From DASUFZ01 sp035541475 (GTDB lineage Bacteria > Myxococcota_A > UBA9160 > SMWR01), in the NCBI GenBank assembly GCA_035541475.1, contig DATKND010000007.1, positions 62,001 through 126,000 of the forward strand: 64,000 bases of DNA, given 5' to 3'. The notes beneath the pieces are model-generated. The model was not told where the DNA came from. It made no database searches and was given only the letters and a program-made list of their open reading frames with translations. Made by a program: the position numbers and the translations under genes. Shown one piece after another: positions 6,830 to 18,093 of the stretch. The first letter of the stretch is position 1. Every line of letters begins with the position of its first letter.

Positions 6830-7497
6830 CTTTGCCGGGCCTTCGCGCGGCGTCGCATGACGGCCATGCCCGTGAGACCGAGAGCGAACAGCGAGCCGGT
6901 GCCGGGCTCCGGAATCGGCAGCAGCGGGATGCTGCCGAGGATCGTGAAGACGAGCGCGTCGGGACCCGGGCCGTCGGGATTCACGATCGTGATCGTGTTC
7001 TGCCCGCCATGGAAGACCGGGTTCGTGGTCGGCTGCGCGTACGCGAGGCCGGTGGTCATCGTATTCGTGGTGGTGTCGAGCGCGGCCGCGAAGCTGATGC
7101 CCGTCTGGCCGAGCGTGGTGACGAGGCGCGGCAGGCCGTTCGAGTTCGCGGTCCAAGGCGTCTGCACGGCCGGCGTGAACACGGCCGGATCGTTGTTGTC
7201 GACCGGCACGTCCGTGACGCCGTTCACGCTCACGATGAAGTTGTTGTCCCAGACCTGGAAGGTGAGCGTGATGGAGGCCGCGGAGATGTTCTGCGTCGCC
7301 GCGTCGAGATCGAACGACAGGACATAGGTAGCGCCCCCATCGCCGTTGCTGCCTCCTGTGACCTGCTCGCCGGGATCGTACGAGCCGTTCGAGTTCAGGT
7401 CGTTGTAGAACGTGATGGGGATGGCGGATGCACTGGCCGCCAGGAACAGGCAGACGGCGGCGGCGAGCCCCGATGATGCGAGCGAATGCCTGGCCAC
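6826..7497 (-). CDS. PEP-CTERM sorting domain protein
   Basis: A 223-residue exported protein with a Sec signal peptide (hydrophobic residues 8-24, cleavage near SASA-IP). The middle is rich in Asn, Thr, Gly and beta-strand-like sequence. The C-terminus ends in PIPEPGTGSLFALGLTGMAV followed by a basic RRR tail, which is the tripartite PEP-CTERM signal recognised by exosortase. The function of the mature domain is unknown; such proteins are usually surface or extracellular matrix components. No exosortase gene is present in the window. The stop shares the bases CTAG with the convergent metB stop. Confidence 0.9.
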   Translation of the reverse strand: MARHSLASSGLAAAVCLFLAASASAIPITFYNDLNSNGSYDPGEQVTGGSNGDGGATYVLSFDLDAATQNISAASITLTFQVWDNNFIVSVNGVTDVPVDNNDPAVFTPAVQTPWTANSNGLPRLVTTLGQTGISFAAALDTTTNTMTTGLAYAQPTTNPVFHGGQNTITIVNPDGPGPDALVFTILGSIPLLPIPEPGTGSLFALGLTGMAVMRRRAKARQS

Positions 7498-7572
7498 GGC
7501 CCCTCCGCTCGGAGCGATCGACCGGGCGGCTAGCGACCTTTAGGAGCACGAGTGCCGCCGCGTCGCGCGGCT

Positions 7573-8421
7573 TCACGCGCGCCGCGGTCTGGCGAGCGCG
7601 GCGGCGAGCTCGCCGAGCCGCAGCTCGACCTCGCGCGTCTGCCCGCCCTGCTCGAGGAAGCGCCGCATCAGGTCGGGCGCCTCCGCGGTCCGCAGCAGCA
7701 CCTGGAAGAGATGGCTCTCCTCGACGAGGCCGCGCTCCCACGACGGCTCCGACGCCAGCACCGCGCGCTTCGCGAGCGCGATCGCCTGCGCCGGGAAGCC
7801 CGCGATGCGGCGCGCGAGCCGGTCGACGAACGGGCGCAGCTCGGCGGGAGGCAGCGCGCGGTTCAGGTAGCCCCATCGCTCCGCGGTGTCGGCGTCGAGC
7901 TCGTCGCAGCCGAGGATCAGCTCGAGCGCGCGGCCGCGGCCGACGAGGCGCGGCAGCCGCTGCGTGCCGCTGCCGCCCGGCAGGATGCCGAGCGCGACCT
8001 CGGGCTGCGAGAGGATCGTCTTGCCGCGCGCGCCGAAGCGCATGTCGAACGAGAGCGCGAGCTCGCTGCCGCCGCCGCCCGCGCGCCCGCCGATCTCGGC
8101 GATCGTCGCCTTCGGCATCGTTCGGTAGAGCTCGCACATCGCGTGATACGGATTCTCTTCCACCTTCGCGGCGAGCGCGGGCGCGCCGTCGGTCGGGAAG
8201 CGCAGGATCGCCTCGACGTCGAAGTGCGCGAGCCAGAATTCCGGGTCGTCGCTCCGCAGGACCACGGCGCGCACGGCGTCGTCCGCCGCGACCTCGCGCG
8301 CGAAGCGCAGCAGCTCGCCCATCAGCGGCAAGGTGATCAGGTTGATCGGCGGGTTCGCGATCGTCGCGAACGCGACACCCGCGTCGACCTTCACGCGCAG
8401 CAGGGAGAAGTCGTAGGCCAT
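7573..8421 (-). CDS. Enoyl-CoA hydratase/isomerase family protein
   Basis: A crotonase-fold protein of 282 residues. The oxyanion-hole strands are recognisable (AHFDVE and GGRAGGGGSELAL), as is the catalytic segment SQPEVALGILPGGSGTQRLPRL. Both catalytic glutamates of hydratases are retained (in SEL and QPE). The substrate is unknown; beta-oxidation or a related acyl-CoA step is likely given the other acyl-CoA genes in the window. The ATG at 8419-8421 is preceded by GAGGATCC. The gene lies 28 nt downstream of the efflux pump gene on the same strand. Confidence 0.88.
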   Translation of the reverse strand: MAYDFSLLRVKVDAGVAFATIANPPINLITLPLMGELLRFAREVAADDAVRAVVLRSDDPEFWLAHFDVEAILRFPTDGAPALAAKVEENPYHAMCELYRTMPKATIAEIGGRAGGGGSELALSFDMRFGARGKTILSQPEVALGILPGGSGTQRLPRLVGRGRALELILGCDELDADTAERWGYLNRALPPAELRPFVDRLARRIAGFPAQAIALAKRAVLASEPSWERGLVEESHLFQVLLRTAEAPDLMRRFLEQGGQTREVELRLGELAAALARPRRA

Positions 8422-8449
8422 GGGATCCTCCTCGATGCCGCGCGCGACG

Positions 8450-9889
8450 CTATTCCGCCGGGCGGATCGCCTGCGCGCCCGCGGGCGGCGCGCTCTCCCA
8501 TCCCGACACCTCGGCGCCGGCGTCGCGCCGCAGGGGCACGATGAAGAAGAGCGCGGTCATGCTCACGACCGCGATGCCGAGGAACGCCGGCCAGAAGGTG
8601 TCGGCGCCGAGCGCGCCTCGTCCGGTGAACGCGAGGGTGAGGTGCAGCATCAGCGCGCCGAAGCCGACTCCGAAGGTGAGCGAGAGCTGCTGGCCGACGC
8701 TCGCCAGGGTCGTCGCTCGGCTCATCGCCGGCGCCGCGACCTCGGCATAGGCGAGCGTGTTGAGGCTCGTGAACTGGAGCGAGCGGAAGAAGCCGCCCGT
8801 GAGCAGCACGGCGAGCATCGCGGCGTGCGGCGTGCTCGGGCGGAAGAGGCCGTTCGCCGCCATGAAGGCGGTGCAAATCACGGTGTTGACGATGAGCACG
8901 CGGCGGAAACCGTTGCGGCGCAGGATCTGCGGCGCCGTGATCTTCATCAGCATCGCACCGGCGGCCGCCGCGCAGGTGGTGAGGCCCGACTCGAAGGGCG
9001 TGAAGCCGAAGCCCGCCTGCAAGAGCAGTGGCAGCAGGAACGGCAGTGCGCCGATGCCGGCGCGGAACGCGAAGCCGCCGAGCACCGACGCGCGGAAGGT
9101 CGGCAGGCGGAACAGCGAGAGGTCGAGAATCGGCACCGGGGTGCGGCGGGCGTGACGCCCGAAGAGCGCCAGCAGCAGACAGCCGACGCCGATCAGGGTC
9201 GCGACGACGCGGCCCGGCAGCACGCCGCGCCCGAGGTTCTCGAAGCCGAGCATGGTGGCGGCGAGCCCGACGCCGGAGAGCGCGAAGCCCTTCAGATCGA
9301 GCGGATCGCGCCACGGCTCGCGGATGTTCGGAATCAACAGGAACGTGAGCGCGAGTCCGAGCAGGCCGATCGGGAGGTTGATCAGAAAGATCCAGTGCCA
9401 GCTGTAGTAGGTCGCGATGAAACCACCGAGCGGCGGACCGATCACGGGGCCGAGCAGCGCCGGGATGGTGAGGTACGCCATCGCCGCGACGAGCTCGGAC
9501 TTCGGCGTCGTTCGCAGCACCACCAGCCGTCCGACCGGCACCATCATCGCGCCGCCGACGCCCTGCAGCGCGCGCGCCAGCACGAGCTGCACGAGCGAGC
9601 CCGACAGCGCGCAAGCGATCGAGCCGGCCGTGAAGACCGCGATCGCCGACGCGAACACGGTGCGCGAGCCGAAGCGGTCGGCCAGCCAGCCCGAGAGCGG
9701 CAGGAACACGCCGAGCGAGAGCAGGTAGGTGGTGATCGCGAGCGAGAGCCGCAGCGGGTCCTCGCCGAATGAGTGCGCGATCGTCGGCAGCGCGGTGGCG
9801 ATCACCGTCGCGTCCATGTTCTCCATGAAGAGCCCACAGGCGACGATCAGCGGGACCAGGTAGCGGGGGCGCGGCAGGCGGACGGGCAT
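8450..9889 (-). CDS. DHA2-family (EmrB/QacA-type) MFS drug efflux transporter
   Basis: A 479-residue inner-membrane proton-driven exporter. It has the DHA2 family motif in the first helix (ENMDATVIATALPTIA), motif A in the first cytoplasmic loop (GWLADRFGSRTVF) and many hydrophobic helices to about residue 455. A short soluble tail follows. No membrane-fusion partner (EmrA type) and no TetR regulator lie next to it, so the tripartite arrangement cannot be shown. The start is ATG 9889; a downstream enoyl-CoA hydratase follows after 28 nt. Confidence 0.88.
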   Translation of the reverse strand: MPVRLPRPRYLVPLIVACGLFMENMDATVIATALPTIAHSFGEDPLRLSLAITTYLLSLGVFLPLSGWLADRFGSRTVFASAIAVFTAGSIACALSGSLVQLVLARALQGVGGAMMVPVGRLVVLRTTPKSELVAAMAYLTIPALLGPVIGPPLGGFIATYYSWHWIFLINLPIGLLGLALTFLLIPNIREPWRDPLDLKGFALSGVGLAATMLGFENLGRGVLPGRVVATLIGVGCLLLALFGRHARRTPVPILDLSLFRLPTFRASVLGGFAFRAGIGALPFLLPLLLQAGFGFTPFESGLTTCAAAAGAMLMKITAPQILRRNGFRRVLIVNTVICTAFMAANGLFRPSTPHAAMLAVLLTGGFFRSLQFTSLNTLAYAEVAAPAMSRATTLASVGQQLSLTFGVGFGALMLHLTLAFTGRGALGADTFWPAFLGIAVVSMTALFFIVPLRRDAGAEVSGWESAPPAGAQAIRPAE

Positions 9890-9927
9890 GGACGCTCGGC
9901 GAGCGTCGCGCGGAGCGGAACGGATCG

Positions 9928-10464
9928 CTACAGCAGCAGGCCCTGCGCCGGACGCGACTGCTCCATCGCGAGCAGGCGAGCCTTCAGCGCGACACCGCCG
10001 CCGTAGCCGGCGAGGCGGCCGTCGCTCGCGATCACGCGATGACAGGGCACGACGATCGCGAGCGGATTCGAGCCGTTGGCCGTGCCGACGGCGCGCACCG
10101 CGTTCGGGCGGCCGACCTCGCGCGCGATGTCGGCGTAGCTGCGCGTCTCGCCGTACGGGATCTCTCGGAGCGCGCTCCAGACCTCGAGCTGGAACGGCGT
10201 CCCGCGGAGATCGAGCGCCAGTCCGAACTGCGTGCGCTTGCCATCGAGGTACTCCTGCAGCTCGCGGACCGCCTGGCGATTCGGCGCGTAGCCCTCGACG
10301 CACTGCGCGCCGGGAGCGACGCGCTGGAGCCAGCCCGAGAGACCGCGTCCGTCGGCGTGGGGGAGCTCGACGTATGCGAGTCCCTCGGCGGTGGAGGCGA
10401 GCCGAAGCGTCCCGATCGGCGAGTCCACCCGAGCCGTGTGGACGATCTCCATGGCGGCCGTCAC
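9928..10464 (-). CDS. ogt: Methylated-DNA--protein-cysteine S-methyltransferase
   Basis: A suicide repair protein that transfers alkyl groups from O6-alkylguanine to its own cysteine. It has 178 residues with the active-site motif IVVPCHRVI, the arginine-finger helix-turn-helix region GRPNAVRAVGTANGSNP and a C-terminal GYGGGVALKARLL block. It lacks an Ada N-terminal domain. The GTG at 10464 is preferred because GGAGGTG lies 7-8 nt upstream; the alternative ATG, four codons later, has no comparable site. It is divergent from galE. Confidence 0.93.
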   Translation of the reverse strand: MTAAMEIVHTARVDSPIGTLRLASTAEGLAYVELPHADGRGLSGWLQRVAPGAQCVEGYAPNRQAVRELQEYLDGKRTQFGLALDLRGTPFQLEVWSALREIPYGETRSYADIAREVGRPNAVRAVGTANGSNPLAIVVPCHRVIASDGRLAGYGGGVALKARLLAMEQSRPAQGLLL

Positions 10465-10546
10465 GATAACACCACCTCCGCGCCACGGAAGCGCCGTCTC
10501 GCGGGCAAGTCGCTAGATACGGACGTGAACGTCGACAGGAGACCGG

Positions 10547-11530
10547 GTGGCGCATCTGCTCGTGACCGGCGGCGCTGGTTACATCGGCTCGCACACGGTG
10601 CTCGCGCTGCGCGCCGCGGGTCACTCGGCCGTCATCGTCGACGATCTTCGCGCCGGCCACGCGTTCCTCGCGGGCGACACGCCGCTCGAGCGCTGCGACA
10701 TCGGCGACCGCGCCGGGCTCGACCGCGTGCTGCGTGGGCGAGGCCCCTTCGACGGGGTGCTGCACTTCGCGGCGTATCTGGTGGTGCCGGAGTCCGTGGC
10801 GAAGCCGCTGATGTACTACACCAACAACGTCGGCGGATCCGCCCAGTTGATCCAGGCCTGCGTCGACCACGGGATCCGGGCCTTCGTGTTCTCGTCGAGC
10901 TGCGCGGTCTACGGCGTCCCGGCGAAGGTCCCGATCGGCGAGGACAACCCGCTCGCGCCGATCAACCCCTACGGCGCGACCAAGATGATGGTCGAGCGCA
11001 TGCTCGCGGACGCGGAGCGCGCGCACGGGCTTCGCTACGCGGCGCTCCGCTACTTCAACGCCGCGGGCGCGGACGCGCAGGGACGCGCCGGCGAGTGCCA
11101 CGAGCCGGAGATCCATCTGATCCCCTCCGCACTCCTGGCGCTCTCGGGGCTGCGGGGTCCCCTCGACGTCTTCGGCCGCGACTATCCGACGCCCGACGGC
11201 ACCTGCATCCGCGACTACATCCACGTGACGGATCTCGCCGACGCGCACGTGCGCGCGATCGAGGCGCTGCTCGCGGGCCGCAGCGTCGGCCCGCGCAACC
11301 TCGGAACGGGCCAGGGCGCGTCGGTGCGCGAGGTGCTCGCCGCGATCGAGCGCGTCGCCGGGCGCTCGGTGCCTGTCCGCGAGGCGCCGCGCCGCCCCGG
11401 CGATCCGCCCGAGCTCGTCGCCGACGCGACGCACTTTCGCCGCGAGACGGGCTGGGAGCCGCACCACTCGGATCTCCGCACCATCGTGACGACCGCGTGG
11501 GACTGGCTGCGCCGCTGGAAGGCACGCTAG
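10547..11530 (+). CDS. galE: UDP-glucose 4-epimerase
   Basis: An extended short-chain dehydrogenase that interconverts UDP-glucose and UDP-galactose for cell-surface sugars. Visible features are the NAD motif GGAGYIGSH (residues 8-16), the catalytic serine region SSSCAVYG, the Y-x3-K pair in NPYGATK, the conserved ALRYFNAAGAD, and DGTCIRDYIHV near residue 225. The length of 327 is typical. The GTG start follows GGAGA. The ABC-F gene starts 9 nt downstream. UDP-N-acetyl sugars could also be substrates. Confidence 0.92.
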   Translation: MAHLLVTGGAGYIGSHTVLALRAAGHSAVIVDDLRAGHAFLAGDTPLERCDIGDRAGLDRVLRGRGPFDGVLHFAAYLVVPESVAKPLMYYTNNVGGSAQLIQACVDHGIRAFVFSSSCAVYGVPAKVPIGEDNPLAPINPYGATKMMVERMLADAERAHGLRYAALRYFNAAGADAQGRAGECHEPEIHLIPSALLALSGLRGPLDVFGRDYPTPDGTCIRDYIHVTDLADAHVRAIEALLAGRSVGPRNLGTGQGASVREVLAAIERVAGRSVPVREAPRRPGDPPELVADATHFRRETGWEPHHSDLRTIVTTAWDWLRRWKAR

Positions 11531-11539
11531 TCACCACGG

Positions 11540-13165
<1,626 letters not shown>

Positions 13166-13365
13166 CCGGCTCGCGACCGACACGCCGCATCGTTCGGATC
13201 CTGAACGGTGCCGTCGAAGACGCCTCCGCCCCAGGCAGCCGTTGGCTGCCAGCGCAGTGGACGCTCACGCCCTTGGAGCTCCGCGCCGGGCGCCCAACGC
13301 GCCGGCCGGCTGGAACCGCCGGAACGCGACCGCCCCCGCGACGGCACCCGACCCGGCATGTCGAT

Positions 13366-14127
13366 CTATCTCGCGAACGGCACCGTGAGGAGGAAGATCG
13401 CCGCACTCACCAGGACGATGAGCGGGCCGGCGGCGTAGCCTGAGAGCTCGGACACGAGGATCCCCAGAACAGCGGAGCCGGCGCCGATGGCCGTCGCGCC
13501 CAGCGCGTACTGTCTCAGGCTCCGCGTCACGTTCCGCGAGGCCGCGGGGGGAATGGCGACTAGCGCCGCCGTGAGGAGCCCGCCGACCATCTTCACGCCG
13601 AGCGCCACGATCACTGCGATCATCAGCAGGTAGAGCAGGTCGTAACGCCGGACGTCGATCCCTTCCACGGCAGCAAGGTCCTCGGAGATGTTGCCGAGGA
13701 CGAGCCTGGGGTACGCGCGCCAGACGACCCCGGCAACGGCGAGCGAGCCCGCGACCGAGAGCGCGGCTCCGCGCGCGCTGGTCCTCGAGATGTCGCCGAC
13801 GAGCGCTGCCTCGGCCTGCTCGATGGGCAGGAGCACGAATGCGATCGCCACGCCGGACGCGAAGACGAGCGCCGTCAGCGCCTCGATCGGCAACTTCGTC
13901 CGCAGCTCGAGCAGCCAGATCAGCACGACGCCGCCGATCACGAAAGGGAACGCGCCGAGCGAGACGTCGAAGCCGAAGAGCAATGCGAGCGCGATGCCGG
14001 GCAGCGTCAAGTGCCCGAGCGGGCCGGCGACGAGCGCCATGCGCCTGCCGAGCATGAGCGAGCCGAGCTGGCCAGCTGCGCCGCCGATGAATACGCCCGA
14101 CACGAGGCTGAGAAAGACAGGGTTCAC
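13366..14127 (-). CDS. Metal ABC transporter permease (ZnuB/MntB family)
   Basis: A 253-residue multi-helix inner-membrane permease of the ABC-3 family for Zn(II), Mn(II) or Fe(II). Family features are the GPLGHLTLPGIALALLFG segment and the long helical core, ending in GGLLTAALVAIPPAA, which is the EAA-like loop region of ZnuB. The GTG start overlaps the ATPase stop (GTGA). No periplasmic binding protein gene and no Zur-type regulator is next to it, so the metal is unknown. The codon choice (some TCA, AGT, AGA) is looser than in neighbouring genes, which may point to acquisition. Confidence 0.87.
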   Translation of the reverse strand: MNPVFLSLVSGVFIGGAAGQLGSLMLGRRMALVAGPLGHLTLPGIALALLFGFDVSLGAFPFVIGGVVLIWLLELRTKLPIEALTALVFASGVAIAFVLLPIEQAEAALVGDISRTSARGAALSVAGSLAVAGVVWRAYPRLVLGNISEDLAAVEGIDVRRYDLLYLLMIAVIVALGVKMVGGLLTAALVAIPPAASRNVTRSLRQYALGATAIGAGSAVLGILVSELSGYAAGPLIVLVSAAIFLLTVPFAR

Positions 14128-14831
14128 GAGCGACCGCCGTGCGCGTGCTGGTAGAGCGCGACCTCGGTCCCGAACAGGCGCCGCAGATTCTCGGGCGTGA
14201 GCGTCTCGAGGGGCGGTCCCTGACAGACCGGGCGCCGGTCGAGACACAGCACCGTCGACGAGAGCCGGTGAACGACCGAGAGGTCGTGGGTCACGATCAG
14301 CATGGTCAGCTCGCGCTCGCGGTGCAGCCTCGCGAGCAGCGCGTAGACCGTTTCGCTCCCGCCGATGTCGATTCCCGCCGTCGGCTCGTCGAAGAGCAGA
14401 ACGTCGGGGTCCCCCGCGAGAGCCCATGCGATCAGCACGCGCTGGAACTGGCCGGAGGAGAGTCCACCGAGCGGCTGCCGCTGCACCTCCGGCTCGAGAC
14501 CGACCGAGCGCAGCACAGCAGCGACGTCGCATTCGGCGCCGCGCTTGAGCGCAAAGAAGTCCGCCACGGACAGCGGAATGTTCCGGACATACGGCAGACG
14601 CTGCGGGACGTAGCCAATGCGCGTGCCGGCCCTCCACTCGATCGATCCCTGGTGCGGCAGCGTGCCGAGCAGAGCGCGCAGGAACAGCGTCTTGCCGGCG
14701 CCGTTCGGACCGAGAATGGTGACGACCTCCCCGCGGCGCACGGTCAGCGAGACGTCGGAGAGAACGACCCGCCCCTCCAGCGTCACATTCAGGTCGGAGA
14801 CCCGCAGCACCGTCTCGTCCGGACCGGCCAT
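14124..14831 (-). CDS. Metal ABC transporter ATP-binding protein (ZnuC/MntA-type)
   Basis: The 235-residue energising subunit for the permease immediately downstream, with which it overlaps by 4 nt. Motifs are Walker A GPNGAGKT (about 42-49), signature LSSGQFQRVLIAWAL, Walker B VLLFDEPTAGID and the switch histidine in IVTHDLS. The signature reads LSSGQ rather than LSGGQ. The substrate-binding component is absent locally, so the complex must use one encoded elsewhere or work in export. Confidence 0.89.
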   Translation of the reverse strand: MAGPDETVLRVSDLNVTLEGRVVLSDVSLTVRRGEVVTILGPNGAGKTLFLRALLGTLPHQGSIEWRAGTRIGYVPQRLPYVRNIPLSVADFFALKRGAECDVAAVLRSVGLEPEVQRQPLGGLSSGQFQRVLIAWALAGDPDVLLFDEPTAGIDIGGSETVYALLARLHRERELTMLIVTHDLSVVHRLSSTVLCLDRRPVCQGPPLETLTPENLRRLFGTEVALYQHAHGGRS

Positions 14832-14858
14832 GTACGAATCCGTCCGGGCGCCTCGCGC

Positions 14859-16358
<1,500 letters not shown>

Positions 16359-16374
16359 AACGAGAGGACGCTAG

Positions 16375-16430
16375 CAAGCAAGCGGCCGAAGGCCGCGCGC
16401 AGCGAACCGCAGGCGAGCGAAGTTCCGAGG
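16375..16430 (+). repeat. Interspersed twin-hairpin repeat, copy 1
   Basis: Hairpin one is a stem around GCGGCC and GGCCGC with loop GAA. It is followed by GCGCAGCGA, a degenerate second hairpin (CC-GCA-GG) and the tail GAGCGAAGTTCCGAG. The copy lies between the NtrC-type gene and the next hairpin. It belongs to the same family as the copies at 36111, 44561, 46961, 56226 and 63416. Confidence 0.8.
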
Positions 16431-16479
16431 TCCGGACCGGGTCGGGGAAGGCACCGAGCTTGCTGGCGTACCGCGAGCA

Positions 16480-16510
16480 AGCCGGGCCGGCCTCGATCGC
16501 CGGCCCGGCT
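16480..16510 (-). terminator. Perfect 12-bp hairpin downstream of the small repeat protein gene
   Basis: AGCCGGGCCGGC (16480-16491) pairs perfectly with GCCGGCCCGGCT (16499-16510) around a 7-nt loop. It lies 20 nt beyond the stop of the minus-strand gene at 16531. No U-tract follows, so it may end transcripts only partly or simply stabilise the 3' end. Confidence 0.55.
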
Positions 16511-16530
16511 CTCGACTGTGACCGGTCGGG

Positions 16531-16854
16531 CTAGCGGCGTGCCGTGCGGCGGCGCGCCGGTCGGCGCGAGGAGCGAGCCGTGCGGCGGCGGCCCGTGCTG
16601 CGCTTCGCGGGCTTGCGGCCGCGTCGCGCGGAGCGCTTCATGCGCACCTTGGAGACGTTCCCCTTCTTGTCGATGAAGTAGAGGAAGCCGTCCTCCCGGT
16701 CGATGCCGCACTTCGCGACCTTCTGCGGCCCGCCTCTCGGGACCTTGCCTCCGCCTCGCGCCATGCGGGTCCGGCTCACGTCGCCTTGCTTGTCGACGTA
16801 GTAGAGCCAGCCCTTCTCCCGCTTGATTCCGGTACTCGCAACGATCTGGGCCAT
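16531..16854 (-). CDS. Small two-repeat protein with histone-like basic tail
   Basis: I do not recognise this 107-residue protein. Residues 9-31 and 50-72 are two copies of one motif, identical at 14 of 23 positions, with the pattern (W/F)-L-Y-(Y/F)-(V/I)-D-K-x-G-x-V-S. This suggests a duplicated beta-hairpin. Residues 73-107 are almost pure basic linker, 19 Arg/Lys in 35, with an AT-hook-like RRGRKP and KRS/RTAR patterns typical of H1-like bacterial tails. The ATG at 16854 is the start of the ordered part. DNA or RNA binding is an inference from the tail. The gene is monocistronic, flanked by hairpins on both sides. Confidence 0.72.
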   Translation of the reverse strand: MAQIVASTGIKREKGWLYYVDKQGDVSRTRMARGGGKVPRGGPQKVAKCGIDREDGFLYFIDKKGNVSKVRMKRSARRGRKPAKRSTGRRRTARSSRRPARRRTARR

Positions 16855-16917
16855 CGGGCCTCCAATGAACGGGGTCTCGCGAATGGAGGGGAGGCGGCGC
16901 GGGACCGGAGGATCGTG

Positions 16918-16962
16918 GCGGTGCGACGAGCAGCGCTCGACGCAGTCGAGCCGTCGCACCGC
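16918..16962 (-). other. Long stem-loop in the leader of the small repeat protein gene
   Basis: Bases 16918-16928 pair with 16952-16962 (11 bp). After a 6-nt bulge, GCTCGA (16935-16940) pairs with TCGAGC (16946-16951) around a CGCAG loop. On the minus strand it lies 64 nt upstream of the ATG at 16854 and about 50 nt after the gshB stop. It could therefore be a gshB terminator (no U-tract) or a regulatory leader. A TTGACA hexamer near 16998 on the minus strand could be a -35 element, but no good -10 follows. Confidence 0.5.
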
Positions 16963-17011
16963 GGCGGAGCTTCGCGCTCCCTCCGTCGGGTGTCAACGGC
17001 CTTTCAGCTAC

Positions 17012-18013
17012 TTACCGACGGAGTTGCGGGCGCGTCCGGCCCGGGGCCTCGGCCCGCCGGGCCTGGACCCGACGCTCGACGGCGTCGATCACGTCGGCCT
17101 CGAGGCTGCGTCCCTCGATCTCGTCGATCTCCTGCACGCCCGTCGGACTGGTGACGTTCACCTCGGTGAGGCGGCCGCCGATCACGTCGAGCCCGACGAA
17201 GAAGAGGCCGTCGCGGCGCAGGCTCGGCGCGACGCGGTCGACGATCGCGCGATCGCCCTCGTCGAGCGAGGTCTTGGCGGCGCGCCCGCCGACGTGGAGA
17301 TTCGCGCGGTGCTCGTGCTCGGGCGGCACGCGCAGCAGCGCGCCGATCGGCTCGCCGTCGACGAGCAGGATGCGCTTGTCACCGTCGCGCACGGCGGGGA
17401 GGTACTGCTGTCCCATCACCGCTCGCGTTCCGAAGCGCGTCGACTGCTCGAGGATCGAGATCAGGTTCCTGTCGCGCGCCGAGACGTGGAAGATGCCCTC
17501 GCCGCCGCGGCCGTCGAGCGGCTTCACGATCATCTCGCCGCCGAGCTCGTCGAGGAACGCGCGCAGCTCGCCGATCGATCGCGTCACGCGCGTCGGCGGC
17601 ATCAGGTCTGCGAAGTGCAGCGCGTAGAGCTTCTCGTTGGCGGAGAGGATGCCCTCGGGCCGATTCAGCACGAGCGCGCGGCGACACAGCGAAAGGATCT
17701 GCGTGGCCGTGACGTAGTCGGCGTCGACGGGCGGGTCCTTGCGCTGGAAGACGACGTCGGCGACCTCGTCGAGCGCGACGCGCTCCGGCTCGCCGAGCTC
17801 CGCGTGACGCCCGACCTCGCGCCGCAGTGTGACGGGGCGCACACGCGCGACGGGCCCTCGCGCCGCGTCGACGCCGAGGTCCGGCTGCTCGAGGTAGAGC
17901 AGCCGGTGCCCTCGGCGCTGCGACTCGAGCATCAGGACGAAGGTGGTGTCGCCGCGGATGTCGATGGACTGGATCGGGTCCATCACGAAGGCGAAGGTGA
18001 GACCCGAACTCAT
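17012..18013 (-). CDS. gshB: Glutathione synthetase
   Basis: A cytosolic ATP-grasp enzyme that ligates glycine to gamma-glutamylcysteine. It has 333 residues, close to the 316 of E. coli. Family blocks are the N-terminal FVMDPIQSIDIRGDTTFVLML, FQRKDPPVD, the ATP-grasp loop KPLDGRGGEGIF, and the C-terminal metal/substrate region FFVGLDVIGGRLTEVNVTSPTG. No gshA gene is in the window. The start codon is ATG at 18013, divergent from the PBP1A gene 80 nt away. Confidence 0.94.
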   Translation of the reverse strand: MSSGLTFAFVMDPIQSIDIRGDTTFVLMLESQRRGHRLLYLEQPDLGVDAARGPVARVRPVTLRREVGRHAELGEPERVALDEVADVVFQRKDPPVDADYVTATQILSLCRRALVLNRPEGILSANEKLYALHFADLMPPTRVTRSIGELRAFLDELGGEMIVKPLDGRGGEGIFHVSARDRNLISILEQSTRFGTRAVMGQQYLPAVRDGDKRILLVDGEPIGALLRVPPEHEHRANLHVGGRAAKTSLDEGDRAIVDRVAPSLRRDGLFFVGLDVIGGRLTEVNVTSPTGVQEIDEIEGRSLEADVIDAVERRVQARRAEAPGRTRPQLRR

Positions 18014-18093
18014 TCAGTCGGCGCTCGCTCCGGCCGAAGCGGTAGCGCAGGGCGGAAGGCGTCGGCTACGGTCGCAAAACCCCCGGAGAGACG

